Shown: piece after piece, positions 28,944 to 36,621 of the stretch
Layout: every line of letters starts with the position of its first letter
Position numbering within the stretch: position 1 is the first letter of the stretch
NCBI RefSeq assembly: GCF_014196345.1
Contig: NZ_JACIDN010000001.1
Coordinates: 751,393-815,392 of the forward strand
Direction: 5' to 3'
Source: Methylobacterium brachythecii
GTDB lineage: Bacteria > Pseudomonadota > Alphaproteobacteria > Rhizobiales > Beijerinckiaceae
DNA length: 64,000 bases
Translations under genes and position numbers: made by a program
The notes under the pieces: model-generated
The model's database searches: none
What the model was told of the DNA's origin: nothing
What the model saw: the letters and a program-made list of their open reading frames with translations, nothing else

Positions 28944-29153
28944 ATGGCGGATGTGCCTCAAGAGGATCTGGCCAAACTGATCTACGCGGCGACCTTCGCC
29001 GAGGAAGCCTTGAAGGCCGTGTACGAGCGGCACGGGATCATCGTGGCCCGGGAGGCCATGGGCGAGCTCGCGGCCGCGATCAGGCTGCTCGAGTCCTATT
29101 CCGCATCGTCGAAACCAGACGCTGCACCCATGGCAGAGGCGGGCGGCCGCTAG
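28944..29153 (+). CDS. Small conserved-looking hypothetical protein
   Basis: A 69-residue protein I do not recognise. It is predicted helical (AKLIYAATFAEEALKAVYERHG, then AMGELAAAIRLLESYSA), with an acidic start and a polar tail. A purine-rich AAGGGGG stands about 6 nt before the ATG, supporting translation. It lies where moaE is often found, but the sequence does not look like MoaE, which is about twice as long. It is followed by a strong hairpin. Confidence 0.6.
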   Translation: MADVPQEDLAKLIYAATFAEEALKAVYERHGIIVAREAMGELAAAIRLLESYSASSKPDAAPMAEAGGR

Positions 29154-29202
29154 GCGGCGGCAATCGAGGACCTGCCTGGGTCCTGGTTATACTATTCGAG
29201 GT

Positions 29203-29243
29203 GGGACCGGGCGGGAGCTGTTGAGACTTGATCGCCCGGTCCC
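29203..29243. terminator. Perfect long hairpin, probable terminator between convergent genes
   Basis: GGGACCGGGCG (29203-29213) pairs perfectly with CGCCCGGTCCC (29233-29243) around a 19-nt loop. A smaller AGGACC/GGTCCT hairpin lies at 29167-29184. There is no T run, but the position between convergent genes fits termination. Confidence 0.55.
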
Positions 29244-29355
29244 TATCGCGCGCCGACCTTGGGAAGGTGAGACACGTCGATCGTCTGGCGGAGGCCGTCC
29301 CGGCGCCGTCATCCGGCAGCCGCGACAGCCTTTCCGCGTCTGAGTTCGCCCCTCG

Positions 29356-30387
29356 TCAGTACTTGCTGACGACCGCGATCGGGGCCGGTGCCGGGGGATT
29401 GTAGAGCGGCACGATCACGCGAAACATGCCGTCCGTGCTGTAGTTGGTCTTGGTGATGCCGGTGATGGGCTGGGCGTAGGTGACCGTCGAGACGACGTCC
29501 GTCGCGACGATGGCCTGCACCGAGAACTTCCCGAAATCGTAGCCGATGAGGCCACCGACCGCGAAACGGCCGGCACGCCCGCTCTGGGTGCCGAAGATGC
29601 CGGCCGTGGCGCTGGGATCCAGATTGATCGCGCCATAGGCGACCGGGCCGATCTCGAATTTCGCCTTGCCCTCGTTGAAAAGGTCGAACTTCTTGGTCGC
29701 GGTCAGGTCGAGGAGCAGCGCGTCCGAGATCCGGAATGGGCCACGGGTGTTGAAGCCCGGGAGGTTCGCACCGTCGAATTTTCCGGGCGAGTCGTAGAAG
29801 TTGTAGGTCAGGTTGGCGGTGAGATTGTAGCCGGCGCCGGTGTAGCTGCCCGCGAAGCCGATGCGGTAGGTGTTCGAGGAGAGCTGCGGTAGCAGCGGTG
29901 CCCCGGCGAACGTGCCATTGTTCAGCCGCACCACGCCGCGGTCGGCATCGAGGTCGTTCAGGTGGACGGCGCCGAGAAGGCTGACGCCGAAATTGTTGCC
30001 GAGATCGAACGCCCAGATGCCGCCGAGCAGGGTGCCGACATTGACCGAGAGATCGCGGACACCGGTCGCTCCGCCTGCGCGACCGTAGGCGGAGACGGTC
30101 GGCTGCGCGGCTAGGAGCTCGAGGCGACCGCCGAGCGGCGTCCAGGGCGTCGACCAGACGAGGACCGGGACGTTGATCGAGGTGTCGGCGGCACCCGTCA
30201 GGGTCGACGAGGGCGCGCTGGGCGAGCGGTAGATGAAGGTGTCGATAGCGTAGACGCCCTCTGGCAGCGGAGCGCCGACGGCAAGGCCGACCTGCTCGCC
30301 GGGGATCGTCGTCGCCTGGGCGAAGGCGCCCGTCGCCGCCAGACCGAGCGAGAGCGAGAGTGCTCCCGTCGCGAGAATATGCTTCAT
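29356..30387 (-). CDS. Outer-membrane transporter of the phenol MetA-pathway (SphA-like, COG4313) family
   Basis: A 343-residue exported beta-barrel-like protein. The signal peptide (1-23, cleavage after AFA) is followed by an N-terminus rich in small residues (PEGVYAIDTFIYRSP) and alternating strands such as YNLTANLTYNFYDSPGKFDG, KFEIGPVAYGAINL and RFAVGGLIGYDFGKFSVQ. The family is annotated as meta-pathway of phenol degradation or transporter and is thought to help hydrophobic substrate uptake. AAGGGG precedes the ATG at 30387 by about 8 nt. The upstream region has a perfect inverted repeat, so the gene is probably regulated. Confidence 0.75.
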   Translation of the reverse strand: MKHILATGALSLSLGLAATGAFAQATTIPGEQVGLAVGAPLPEGVYAIDTFIYRSPSAPSSTLTGAADTSINVPVLVWSTPWTPLGGRLELLAAQPTVSAYGRAGGATGVRDLSVNVGTLLGGIWAFDLGNNFGVSLLGAVHLNDLDADRGVVRLNNGTFAGAPLLPQLSSNTYRIGFAGSYTGAGYNLTANLTYNFYDSPGKFDGANLPGFNTRGPFRISDALLLDLTATKKFDLFNEGKAKFEIGPVAYGAINLDPSATAGIFGTQSGRAGRFAVGGLIGYDFGKFSVQAIVATDVVSTVTYAQPITGITKTNYSTDGMFRVIVPLYNPPAPAPIAVVSKY

Positions 30388-30455
30388 GGTCAGACCCCTT
30401 TTTGTTGAGTTTCGAGCAGCCGACATCGGCCACAGCCACCGGCTGCGTTGGGTGA

Positions 30456-30482
30456 GTCAATGATCACTCAGCAATCATTGAC
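30456..30482. promoter_or_regulatory. Perfect 9-bp inverted repeat upstream of the phenol-transporter-like gene
   Basis: GTCAATGAT (30456-30464) and ATCATTGAC (30474-30482) form a perfect inverted repeat with a 9-nt spacer, 69 nt upstream of the start at 30387. The surrounding 30440-30560 is AT-rich. Size and location suit a regulator operator; the regulator is unknown, although the MocR gene is adjacent. Confidence 0.5.
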
Positions 30483-30656
30483 CGGAAAAGCATTCAATTT
30501 GACTGTTTTTCTAGTCTATACAGTTATTGTGCACTGCGATTTGCTTGAGTCTACTCAAAATCATCTTCGAAGAATGATGAAACGCGTGTCGTTGCAAGAA
30601 GAGCACATCTCGATGTGACGACGCCCGGACAGCTCCTGCCTCGGGGCGCCTCCCAT

Positions 30657-32054
30657 TCAAATGTAGGCCGAGGCCAAGGCCGGCGACTGCTCGAGTACGT
30701 GGGCCATGACTTCGAGAGCCTGGGTGATCTCGGCGCGGGTGGCCAGCCCTCCGAGGCAGACCCGCGCGGCTTCCGGCGGCTTTCCGGAGGTGCAGAAGGC
30801 ATCGCTGCCGACGACACCGAGGCCGACGGCGCGGGCCTGGCTCGCGAAGGCCGAGCGCGTCCAGCCTTCCGGCAGCGAGAGCCAGAGGTGGAAGCCATGA
30901 GGATCGGCCTGGACCAGCTCTGGCGGTAGGAGCCGTGCGGCGATCGACTGGCGGTTGCGCGACTCCGTGCGGATGAAGCCGAGGACCGCCTCCGCCGTCC
31001 CGTCGTCGATCCAGCGGGTCGCCAGGGACGTGGTTAGTGGCGAGGCCATCACGGCCGTCGCGCGCAAAGCGGCGGCCAGGGGTAACGAGGCGCGGGCGTT
31101 CGGGGCGACCAGATAGGCGATGCGCAGGCCCGCGCCGAGGCACTTGGCCAGTCCGGCGATGTAATAGGTGATCTCGGGCGCCAGCGTCGCGAAGCTCGGC
31201 GGCGGCGTCGGGCAGACGAAGGCGTAGGCGTCGTCCTCGATGATTGTGACGGCGTAGCGTCGGGCTACCTCAATGATGGCTTGGCGCCGTCCTCGCTTGA
31301 TCGTGGCGGTGGTCGGATTCTGCAGGAGCGGGTTGAGGTAGATGGCCTTGGGAGCCGCGCGCGTGCAGGCGGCTGCGAAGGCCTCCGGGTCGACGCCGTC
31401 CTCATCGATCGGCAGGTCGACGAGCTGTAGCCCACGCCGAGCAGCGAGTGCGCGGATGCCGGGATAGGTCAGCCGTTCGACGCAGATCGCGTCTCCCGGT
31501 TGCGCAACGGTGTCGAGGATCGCGCCGAGCGCGCTGTGCGTGCCGGGGCAGATCAGCAGCCGGTCCGAGGTCGCGATGACGCCGCGGCGGCTGAGCCAGC
31601 GCAAGGCCGCCGCCTTGTCGTGCTCGGTCCCCCCGAAGCCCTGGTAGCGCAGCAGGTTCGGAAGCTCCGCGGCGAGCGCGGCATAGCCGGCGCGCATCCG
31701 CGCGATGAGCGCGGGGTCATCCGGTTCCGGCGGCAGATTCATCGTGAAGTCGACCGCGCCGCGATGAGCCGGTGGAGCCGCCCGTTCGCGCCCGGCCGGA
31801 TCCGTCACGAAGGTGCCCTGCCCGACGCGTCCTTCTACGAGACCGCGCTTCTGCGCCTCGACGTAGCCGCGCGCCACCGTGGTGAAGTTGAGATCGAGCG
31901 CCTCGGCCAGGGCGCGCTGCGGCGGCAGCCGCGTCCCCACCGCGAGCCGACCGGTACGGACGTCCTCGGCCAGCGCCTCGACGATCGCGAGGTAGTGCGG
32001 CTTGCCCCATCGTCTGAGGTCCGGGTTCCAGGAAATCATGCCCGCGGCATCCAT
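30657..32054 (-). CDS. MocR-type PLP-dependent transcriptional regulator
   Basis: GntR winged-helix fused to an aminotransferase-like domain. The HTH region covers residues 25-85 (GTRLPPQRALAEALDLNFTT, ending VGQGTFV). The fold-type I domain (110-465) has IIEDDAYAFV and the PLP-binding Lys304 in AGLAKCLGAGLR. These regulators sense PLP and amino-compound metabolites. 465 aa is normal. It diverges from the Nit1C cluster across a 339-bp region loaded with repeated motifs, so it is the prime candidate regulator of that cluster or of itself. Confidence 0.9.
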   Translation of the reverse strand: MDAAGMISWNPDLRRWGKPHYLAIVEALAEDVRTGRLAVGTRLPPQRALAEALDLNFTTVARGYVEAQKRGLVEGRVGQGTFVTDPAGRERAAPPAHRGAVDFTMNLPPEPDDPALIARMRAGYAALAAELPNLLRYQGFGGTEHDKAAALRWLSRRGVIATSDRLLICPGTHSALGAILDTVAQPGDAICVERLTYPGIRALAARRGLQLVDLPIDEDGVDPEAFAAACTRAAPKAIYLNPLLQNPTTATIKRGRRQAIIEVARRYAVTIIEDDAYAFVCPTPPPSFATLAPEITYYIAGLAKCLGAGLRIAYLVAPNARASLPLAAALRATAVMASPLTTSLATRWIDDGTAEAVLGFIRTESRNRQSIAARLLPPELVQADPHGFHLWLSLPEGWTRSAFASQARAVGLGVVGSDAFCTSGKPPEAARVCLGGLATRAEITQALEVMAHVLEQSPALASAYI

Positions 32055-32070
32055 CCAGCCTTTGATCCGG

Positions 32071-32234
32071 TCAATTCAGTATTGAATGGATAGCAAGCTC
32101 CATGCCGATCGCATCAATGCGACGAAAGAAATGGTGCTCGTTGCGATAATTTCGAGAGATCAATTCAATCCAGTCAAATAGAGACTGGGATTGATGCAGT
32201 TCATGCATGCGAAATATGCGCGATGCTCAATTCA
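32071..32234. repeat. Three exact TCAATTCA motifs in the MocR/Nit1C divergent region
   Basis: The octamer TCAATTCA occurs at 32071-32078, 32160-32167 and 32227-32234, the first within ATTCA-N4-TGAAT dyad symmetry. Three copies in about 165 bp are not expected by chance. They may be MocR operator half-sites, an inference from position. Confidence 0.5.
32165..32194. promoter_or_regulatory. Large inverted repeat at enhancer distance from the sigma-54 promoter
   Basis: TCAATCCAGTC (32165-32175) pairs with GACTGGGATTGA (32183-32194) with one bulged base and a 7-nt spacer. It is centred about 140 nt upstream of the candidate -24/-12 promoter, a usual position for an enhancer-binding-protein site. 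Confidence 0.45.
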
Positions 32235-32320
32235 TGAACAGCACGTGATTGATCGTATCTTCGGGCTAATTGAACGGATTTATGAGCGAAACTCGCCTGG
32301 ACTTGATCGGATCTCGGTGC

Positions 32321-32336
32321 TGGCACGGGCCTTGCC
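32321..32336 (+). promoter_or_regulatory. Candidate sigma-54 (RpoN) promoter of the Nit1C cluster
   Basis: CTGGCACGGGCCTTGCC carries TGGCAC at 32321-32326 and TTGC at 32332-32335, with the invariant GG and GC separated by exactly 10 nt, matching the -24/-12 consensus TGGCAC-N5-TTGCW except for the last base. Transcription would start near 32347, about 47 nt before the first gene of the cluster. This fits known induction of the cluster by nitrogen starvation. Confidence 0.7.
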
Positions 32337-32393
32337 ATTCCCTGTTCGATCGGCAGCGGGGCTCGCTGCGGAGCAAGATCAGGGAGCACACAC

Positions 32394-32876
32394 ATGCCGG
32401 CCGTCACTCACGAACAGCACAAGAAGGGCGACTTCTTCGTCGATTACGAGGAGAAGGTCTTCGAGGATGTGAAAGCAGAGCCCGGTCAAAAGGCGCTCGT
32501 CACCTTCCACACCGTCGCCTTCGAGGGCTCGATCGGCTTCGTGAACCTGCTCCAGGCGACCCGCCTGCTGCGCAAGGGCTTCGAGACCTCGATCCTGCTT
32601 TACGGGCCGGGCGTGACGCTGGGCATCCAGCGCGGCTTCCCGACGCTCGGCGACGAGGCCTTCCCGGGCCACCAGAACTTCAACAACCAGATCGCGAAGT
32701 TCATCTCGGAAGGCGGCAAGGTCTATGCCTGCCGTTTCGCCCTTCAGGCCCTCTACGGCCATGGCGAGCCCTCGCTGATCGAGGGCATCCGGCCGATCAG
32801 CCCGCTCGACGTCCTCGACCTGTCGCTCCTGCACAAGCGCGACAACGCGGTGATCATCGACACCTGGACCCTCTGA
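32394..32876 (+). CDS. MSMEG_0572/Sll0783 family nitrogen-starvation response protein
   Basis: First gene of the Nit1C cluster, 160 aa. Sequence marks include [36 protein letters not shown] and [14 protein letters not shown] [18 protein letters not shown], with a DsrE-like alpha/beta feel. The Synechocystis homologue Sll0783 is strongly induced by nitrogen starvation and needed for normal polyhydroxybutyrate accumulation. Biochemical function is unknown. GGGAG lies 7 nt before the ATG. It is the first gene downstream of the candidate sigma-54 promoter, with seven co-directional genes following. Confidence 0.9.
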   Translation: MPAVTHEQHKKGDFFVDYEEKVFEDVKAEPGQKALVTFHTVAFEGSIGFVNLLQATRLLRKGFETSILLYGPGVTLGIQRGFPTLGDEAFPGHQNFNNQIAKFISEGGKVYACRFALQALYGHGEPSLIEGIRPISPLDVLDLSLLHKRDNAVIIDTWTL

Positions 32877-32932
32877 CGCGACCACCCCGGCGGCCGCACG
32901 CTCGCGGCCGCCGCCCAAGCCGGAGTCACGCC

Positions 32933-34042
32933 ATGTCAGAGAACCGGATCGTGCGGGCCGCTGCCGTCCAGATCGCGCCGGACCTCGAGAACCCGGACGG
33001 GACGCTCGAGCGCGTCCTCAACGCCATCGACGAGGCCGCTGCCAAGGGCGCGCGCTTCATGGTCTTTCCGGAGACCTTCGTCCCCTACTACCCGTATTTC
33101 TCCTTCGTGCTGCCGCCGGCCCTACAGGGCGCGGAGCATCTGCGCCTCTATGACCGCGCGCCGACCGTGCCGGGACCGGTCACGCAGGCGGTCTCCGCCG
33201 CGGCGCGGCGGCACGGCGCGGTGGTGGTGCTCGGCATCAACGAGCGCGACCACGGCTCGCTCTACAACGCGCAGCTGATCTTCGATGCCGACGGCACGCT
33301 GAAGCTCAAGCGCCGCAAGATCACGCCGACCTATCACGAGCGCATGATCTGGGGTCAGGGCGACGGCGCCGGCCTCGCGGTCGTCGACACCACCGTCGGG
33401 CGCGTCGGAGCGCTGGCCTGCTGGGAGCATTACAATCCCCTCGCCCGCTACGCGCTGATGGCGCAGCACGAGGAGATCCACGCGGCGCAGTTCCCGGGCT
33501 CCCTCGTCGGCCAGATTTTCGCCGACCAGATGGAGGTGACGATCCGGCACCACGCGCTGGAGGCCGGCTGCTTCGTCGTCAATGCCACCGGCTGGCTCAC
33601 CGACGAACAGGTCGCTGCCGTCTGCCCGGACGAGCGCCTGCGCGGGGCCTGCCGCGGCGGCAACTGCACGGCGATCGTCTCCCCCGAGGGCCGGCATCTC
33701 GCCGACCCGCTCGGACCCGGCGAGGGCATCCTGATCGCGGACATGGACCTCGCCCTCGTCACCAAGCGCAAGCGGATGATGGATTCCGTCGGCCACTACG
33801 CCCGGCCGGAACTGCTCAGCCTCAACCACGACCGGCGCCCCGCCGCGCCGGTCCATGCCTCGGCCGACTTCGAGACTGCCCCGACATCCTCCGGCACCAG
33901 GAATCGCGATCATGAGCGACAGCCCGCTTCTGACCAGCCCTCTCTCGCCCTCGCCGCCTCCGGAAGCCTCTGTGATGGCGGCGGGCATGCCGACCGAGCG
34001 CCTGATCAACGCCTTGCAGTCCTTCGGAGTCAGGCTGGCTGA
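32933..34042 (+). CDS. Nit6803-type nitrilase
   Basis: Nitrilase hydrolysing R-CN to the carboxylate and ammonia; the core enzyme of Nit1C. The catalytic triad is Glu47 ([10 protein letters not shown]), Lys129 ([15 protein letters not shown]) and Cys163 ([17 protein letters not shown]). Length 369 aa, about 20 longer than usual, because the frame runs 131 nt into the downstream radical SAM gene before meeting a stop. The last about 45 residues (after RRPAAPVHA) are low complexity and probably dispensable. The start ATG 32933 begins [17 protein letters not shown], the conserved first strand. Natural substrate unknown; linkage of the cluster to cyanide assimilation is reported in pseudomonads. 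Confidence 0.92.
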   Translation: MSENRIVRAAAVQIAPDLENPDGTLERVLNAIDEAAAKGARFMVFPETFVPYYPYFSFVLPPALQGAEHLRLYDRAPTVPGPVTQAVSAAARRHGAVVVLGINERDHGSLYNAQLIFDADGTLKLKRRKITPTYHERMIWGQGDGAGLAVVDTTVGRVGALACWEHYNPLARYALMAQHEEIHAAQFPGSLVGQIFADQMEVTIRHHALEAGCFVVNATGWLTDEQVAAVCPDERLRGACRGGNCTAIVSPEGRHLADPLGPGEGILIADMDLALVTKRKRMMDSVGHYARPELLSLNHDRRPAAPVHASADFETAPTSSGTRNRDHERQPASDQPSLALAASGSLCDGGGHADRAPDQRLAVLRSQAG

Positions 34043-35090
34043 CACCTCCGCCGGCGTCGCGAGCCGCCGCGGCGGGGCCGGGCCGTCCGACCACAAGGCG
34101 ATGACCATCGCCGGCCGCACGGTGATGGTCCCGGTGCACACCGCCCCGGCCTTCGAGTCGCCGTTCCTGGTCCGCCGTCCAGGCCCCGACGGCTTCTCGG
34201 AGATCGAGCATGACGGCGCGGTGATCGGCCGGGTGACCTTCCCGGGCAAGCCGCGCTTCTACGGGCTCTCGACCTTCGACGGCGTGCCCTATTCGAAGAT
34301 CGCGGTGCTGCACGGGCGCGACGTCCTGGCCACGACGATCCTGCAGACCTGCATCCGCTACCAGAGCCGCACCAAGACCTGCCAGTTCTGCTCGATCGGC
34401 CAGTCCCTCGCGGCCGGACGTACCATCGCGCACAAGAGCCCGGCGCAGCTCGCCGAGGTCGCCCGCGCCGCGGTGCTGCTCGACGGCGTGAAGCACATGG
34501 TGATGACCACCGGCACGCCGAATGCCACCGATCGTGGCGCCGCGGTGCTCTGCGAGAGCGCCTTTGCCGTGAAGGCCGCCGTCGACCTGCCGATCCAGGG
34601 CCAGTGCGAGCCGCCGGACGACGACCGCTGGTTCGAGCGCATGAAGGCCTCCGGGATCGACGCGCTCGGCATGCATCTCGAAGCCGTCACGCCGGAGGTG
34701 CGCGCCCGCATCATGCCGGGCAAGGCGAGCGTGCCTCTGGAGCGGTACTACTCGGCCTTCGAGGCGGCCGTTCCGGTCTTCGGTCGCGGCCAGGTCTCGA
34801 CCTACATCCTGGCCGGCCTCGGCGACACGCCAGAGGCGATCCTGGCGATGTCCGAGCGCCTGATCGGCATGGGCGTCTATCCCTTCGTGGTGCCCTTCGT
34901 GCCGATCTCCGGCACGCCGCTCGAGAGCCATCCCTCGCCGAGCCCCGATTTCGTTCACGCGATCCTGCAGCCGCTCTCGCAGATGTTGGAACGCGCAGGG
35001 CTTCGCTCCACCGAGATCAAGGCTGGCTGCGGTCGCTGCGGCGCCTGCTCGGCTCTGTCGAGCTACGAGCGCACGAGGGTCGCGGCATGA
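33912..35090 (+). CDS. MSMEG_0568 family radical SAM protein
   Basis: Putative radical SAM enzyme of Nit1C, 392 aa. The cysteine cluster near the middle reads [19 protein letters not shown]: Cys147, Cys157 and Cys160, i.e. CX9CX2C rather than the canonical CX3CX2C. A second cluster, CGRCGAC, lies at the C-terminus (Cys373, Cys376, Cys379) and may hold an auxiliary Fe-S centre. Three starts are possible: 33912 (AGGA 10 nt upstream), 33975 and 33987. The later ones match the family length better, but all lie inside the nitrilase frame. It is coupled to the next gene by ATGA. The reaction is unknown. Confidence 0.88.
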   Translation: MSDSPLLTSPLSPSPPPEASVMAAGMPTERLINALQSFGVRLADTSAGVASRRGGAGPSDHKAMTIAGRTVMVPVHTAPAFESPFLVRRPGPDGFSEIEHDGAVIGRVTFPGKPRFYGLSTFDGVPYSKIAVLHGRDVLATTILQTCIRYQSRTKTCQFCSIGQSLAAGRTIAHKSPAQLAEVARAAVLLDGVKHMVMTTGTPNATDRGAAVLCESAFAVKAAVDLPIQGQCEPPDDDRWFERMKASGIDALGMHLEAVTPEVRARIMPGKASVPLERYYSAFEAAVPVFGRGQVSTYILAGLGDTPEAILAMSERLIGMGVYPFVVPFVPISGTPLESHPSPSPDFVHAILQPLSQMLERAGLRSTEIKAGCGRCGACSALSSYERTRVAA

Positions 35091-35632
35091 TCTTCGAGCC
35101 CTTTCCGGCCTATCGCCCAAGCTACTTCCACGTGAAGTTCGCCACCGCGCCCTGGGAGCGACAGGCCTGCGCGGCGCTTCGCCGGCAGGTCTTCTGCACC
35201 GAGCAGGGCATCTTCGAGGGCGACGACCGCGATACGATCGACGGTCACGCCATCCCTATCTGCGCTCTCTCGACCCTCGGCGGCGAGACCGATGCCGTCG
35301 TCGGCACGGTACGCATCCACGAGGTTGCCAAGCGGCCCGGCGAGTGGTGGGGCTCGCGTCTTGCCGTGTCGAAGGCATTTCGCGGCACGGCCGCCCTCGG
35401 GGCCGGCCTGATCCAGGTCGCCGTCTCCTCGGCCCATGCGCGGGGCTGCACGCGTTTCCTGGCCCATGTGCAGGAGCGCAACGTGGCACTGTTCCAGGCC
35501 CTGCATTGGGAGAGTCTCGACGCGCTCGACCTGCATGGGCGTCCGCATCACCTGATGCAGGCGGATCTCGCTGCCTATCCGCCGATGCGCGACCCCGAGA
35601 CCGGGCTCGTCACTCTGCGCAAGGCGGCGTGA
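35087..35632 (+). CDS. MSMEG_0567/Sll0786 family N-acetyltransferase
   Basis: GNAT-fold acyltransferase of the Nit1C cluster, 181 aa. The N-terminal region CAALRRQVFCTEQGIFEGDD resembles acyl-homoserine-lactone-synthase-like and GNAT proteins in which a Q/EG motif contacts substrate. The acetyl-CoA site is around RLAVSKAFRGTAALGAGLI, and the strand ARGCTRFLAHVQERNVALFQALHW closes the domain. Starts at an ATG overlapping the radical SAM stop and itself ends in TGATG overlapping the next gene. Natural acceptor unknown. Confidence 0.88.
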   Translation: MIFEPFPAYRPSYFHVKFATAPWERQACAALRRQVFCTEQGIFEGDDRDTIDGHAIPICALSTLGGETDAVVGTVRIHEVAKRPGEWWGSRLAVSKAFRGTAALGAGLIQVAVSSAHARGCTRFLAHVQERNVALFQALHWESLDALDLHGRPHHLMQADLAAYPPMRDPETGLVTLRKAA

Positions 35633-36621
35633 TGAGCGTGGCCGTCGACATCGAGGCCCTGGCCCGCCAGATCCGCGACGCGCGCGGCGTTGCGCACAAG
35701 CGCGACATCGATGCGGTGGTCACGCGGCTCGGGCTCGGCAGCCGCGACGCCGCCGTTCCGGTCGGCGACGATTGCGCCGCGATCCCCAACGGCGACGAGC
35801 ATTTGCTGCTCGCCATCGAAGGATTCATCGACTCCTTCGTCGCCGCCGATCCGTATTTTGCCGGCTATTGCGGCGTCATGGTCAACCTCAGCGACGTCGC
35901 CGCCATGGGCGGACGGCCGATCGCGGTGGTCGACGCGCTCTGGAGCCGCGATGCGACCCAGGCTGACCCGGTTCTCGCGGGCCTCGCCGACGCGGCGGCG
36001 ATCTACGGCGTGCCTGTAGTCGGCGGCCATACCAACACCCGCGCCGAGGCGGGCAACCTGGCCGTGGCGGTGCTCGGCAAGGCGGGGCCGCGCCTGCTCA
36101 CCAGCTTCGACGCACGGCCCGGCGACGACCTCGTCGCGGTGATCGACCTGCGCGGCCGCTTCCGTGAGCCGAACCCCTATTGGGATGCCTCCACCGGCTC
36201 GCCGGCAGAGCGGTTGCGCGGCGATCTCGCCCTGCTGCCGGGTCTCGCCGAGGGCGGCCTCTGCAAGGCTGCCAAGGACATCAGCATGGCCGGCATCGTC
36301 GGCACCGCGCTGATGCTGCTCGAATGCTCGGGCGTCGGTGGCCTGATCGACCTCGACGCGATCCCGCGGCCCAGCGACGTCCCGCTCGCCCGCTGGCTCA
36401 CGGCCTTCCCGAGCTTCGGCTACCTCCTCAGCGTCCGGCCCGACCGCACGCCCGAGGTGCTGTCGCGGTTCTCGGAGCGCGGCATCGCGGCAGCGACCAT
36501 CGGCACCATCGATGCGAGCCGGGTGGCGCGCGTGTGCGATGCCGGCGGAGACGAGGCGGTGGTCTGGGATTTCCTGGCCGGTCCGCTGATCGGCTGCGGC
36601 GCGGCGGAGCCGTCGCCATGA
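35632..36621 (+). CDS. Sll0787 family AIR-synthase-like protein
   Basis: Member of the PurM/ThiL/SelD/HypE ATP-binding superfamily, 329 aa. The N-terminal ATP/metal motif VGDDCAAIPNGDEHLLLAIEG is at residues 42-62, followed by VMVNLSDVAAMGGRPIAVVDAL and VPVVGGHTNTRAE, as in PurM-fold dimers. The C-terminal half has KAAKDISMAGIVGTALMLLE. It could phosphorylate a substrate carboxylate, amide or sulfur, but its reaction is not known. ATG at 35632 overlaps the previous stop; the end overlaps the glycosyltransferase start as ATGA. Confidence 0.88.
   Translation: MSVAVDIEALARQIRDARGVAHKRDIDAVVTRLGLGSRDAAVPVGDDCAAIPNGDEHLLLAIEGFIDSFVAADPYFAGYCGVMVNLSDVAAMGGRPIAVVDALWSRDATQADPVLAGLADAAAIYGVPVVGGHTNTRAEAGNLAVAVLGKAGPRLLTSFDARPGDDLVAVIDLRGRFREPNPYWDASTGSPAERLRGDLALLPGLAEGGLCKAAKDISMAGIVGTALMLLECSGVGGLIDLDAIPRPSDVPLARWLTAFPSFGYLLSVRPDRTPEVLSRFSERGIAAATIGTIDASRVARVCDAGGDEAVVWDFLAGPLIGCGAAEPSP

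Noticed and set aside
32270..32932. N-terminal extension of the nitrilase frame through the MSMEG_0572 gene
   Set aside because: Out of frame with a well-supported gene and with no family similarity; true nitrilase start is 32933.
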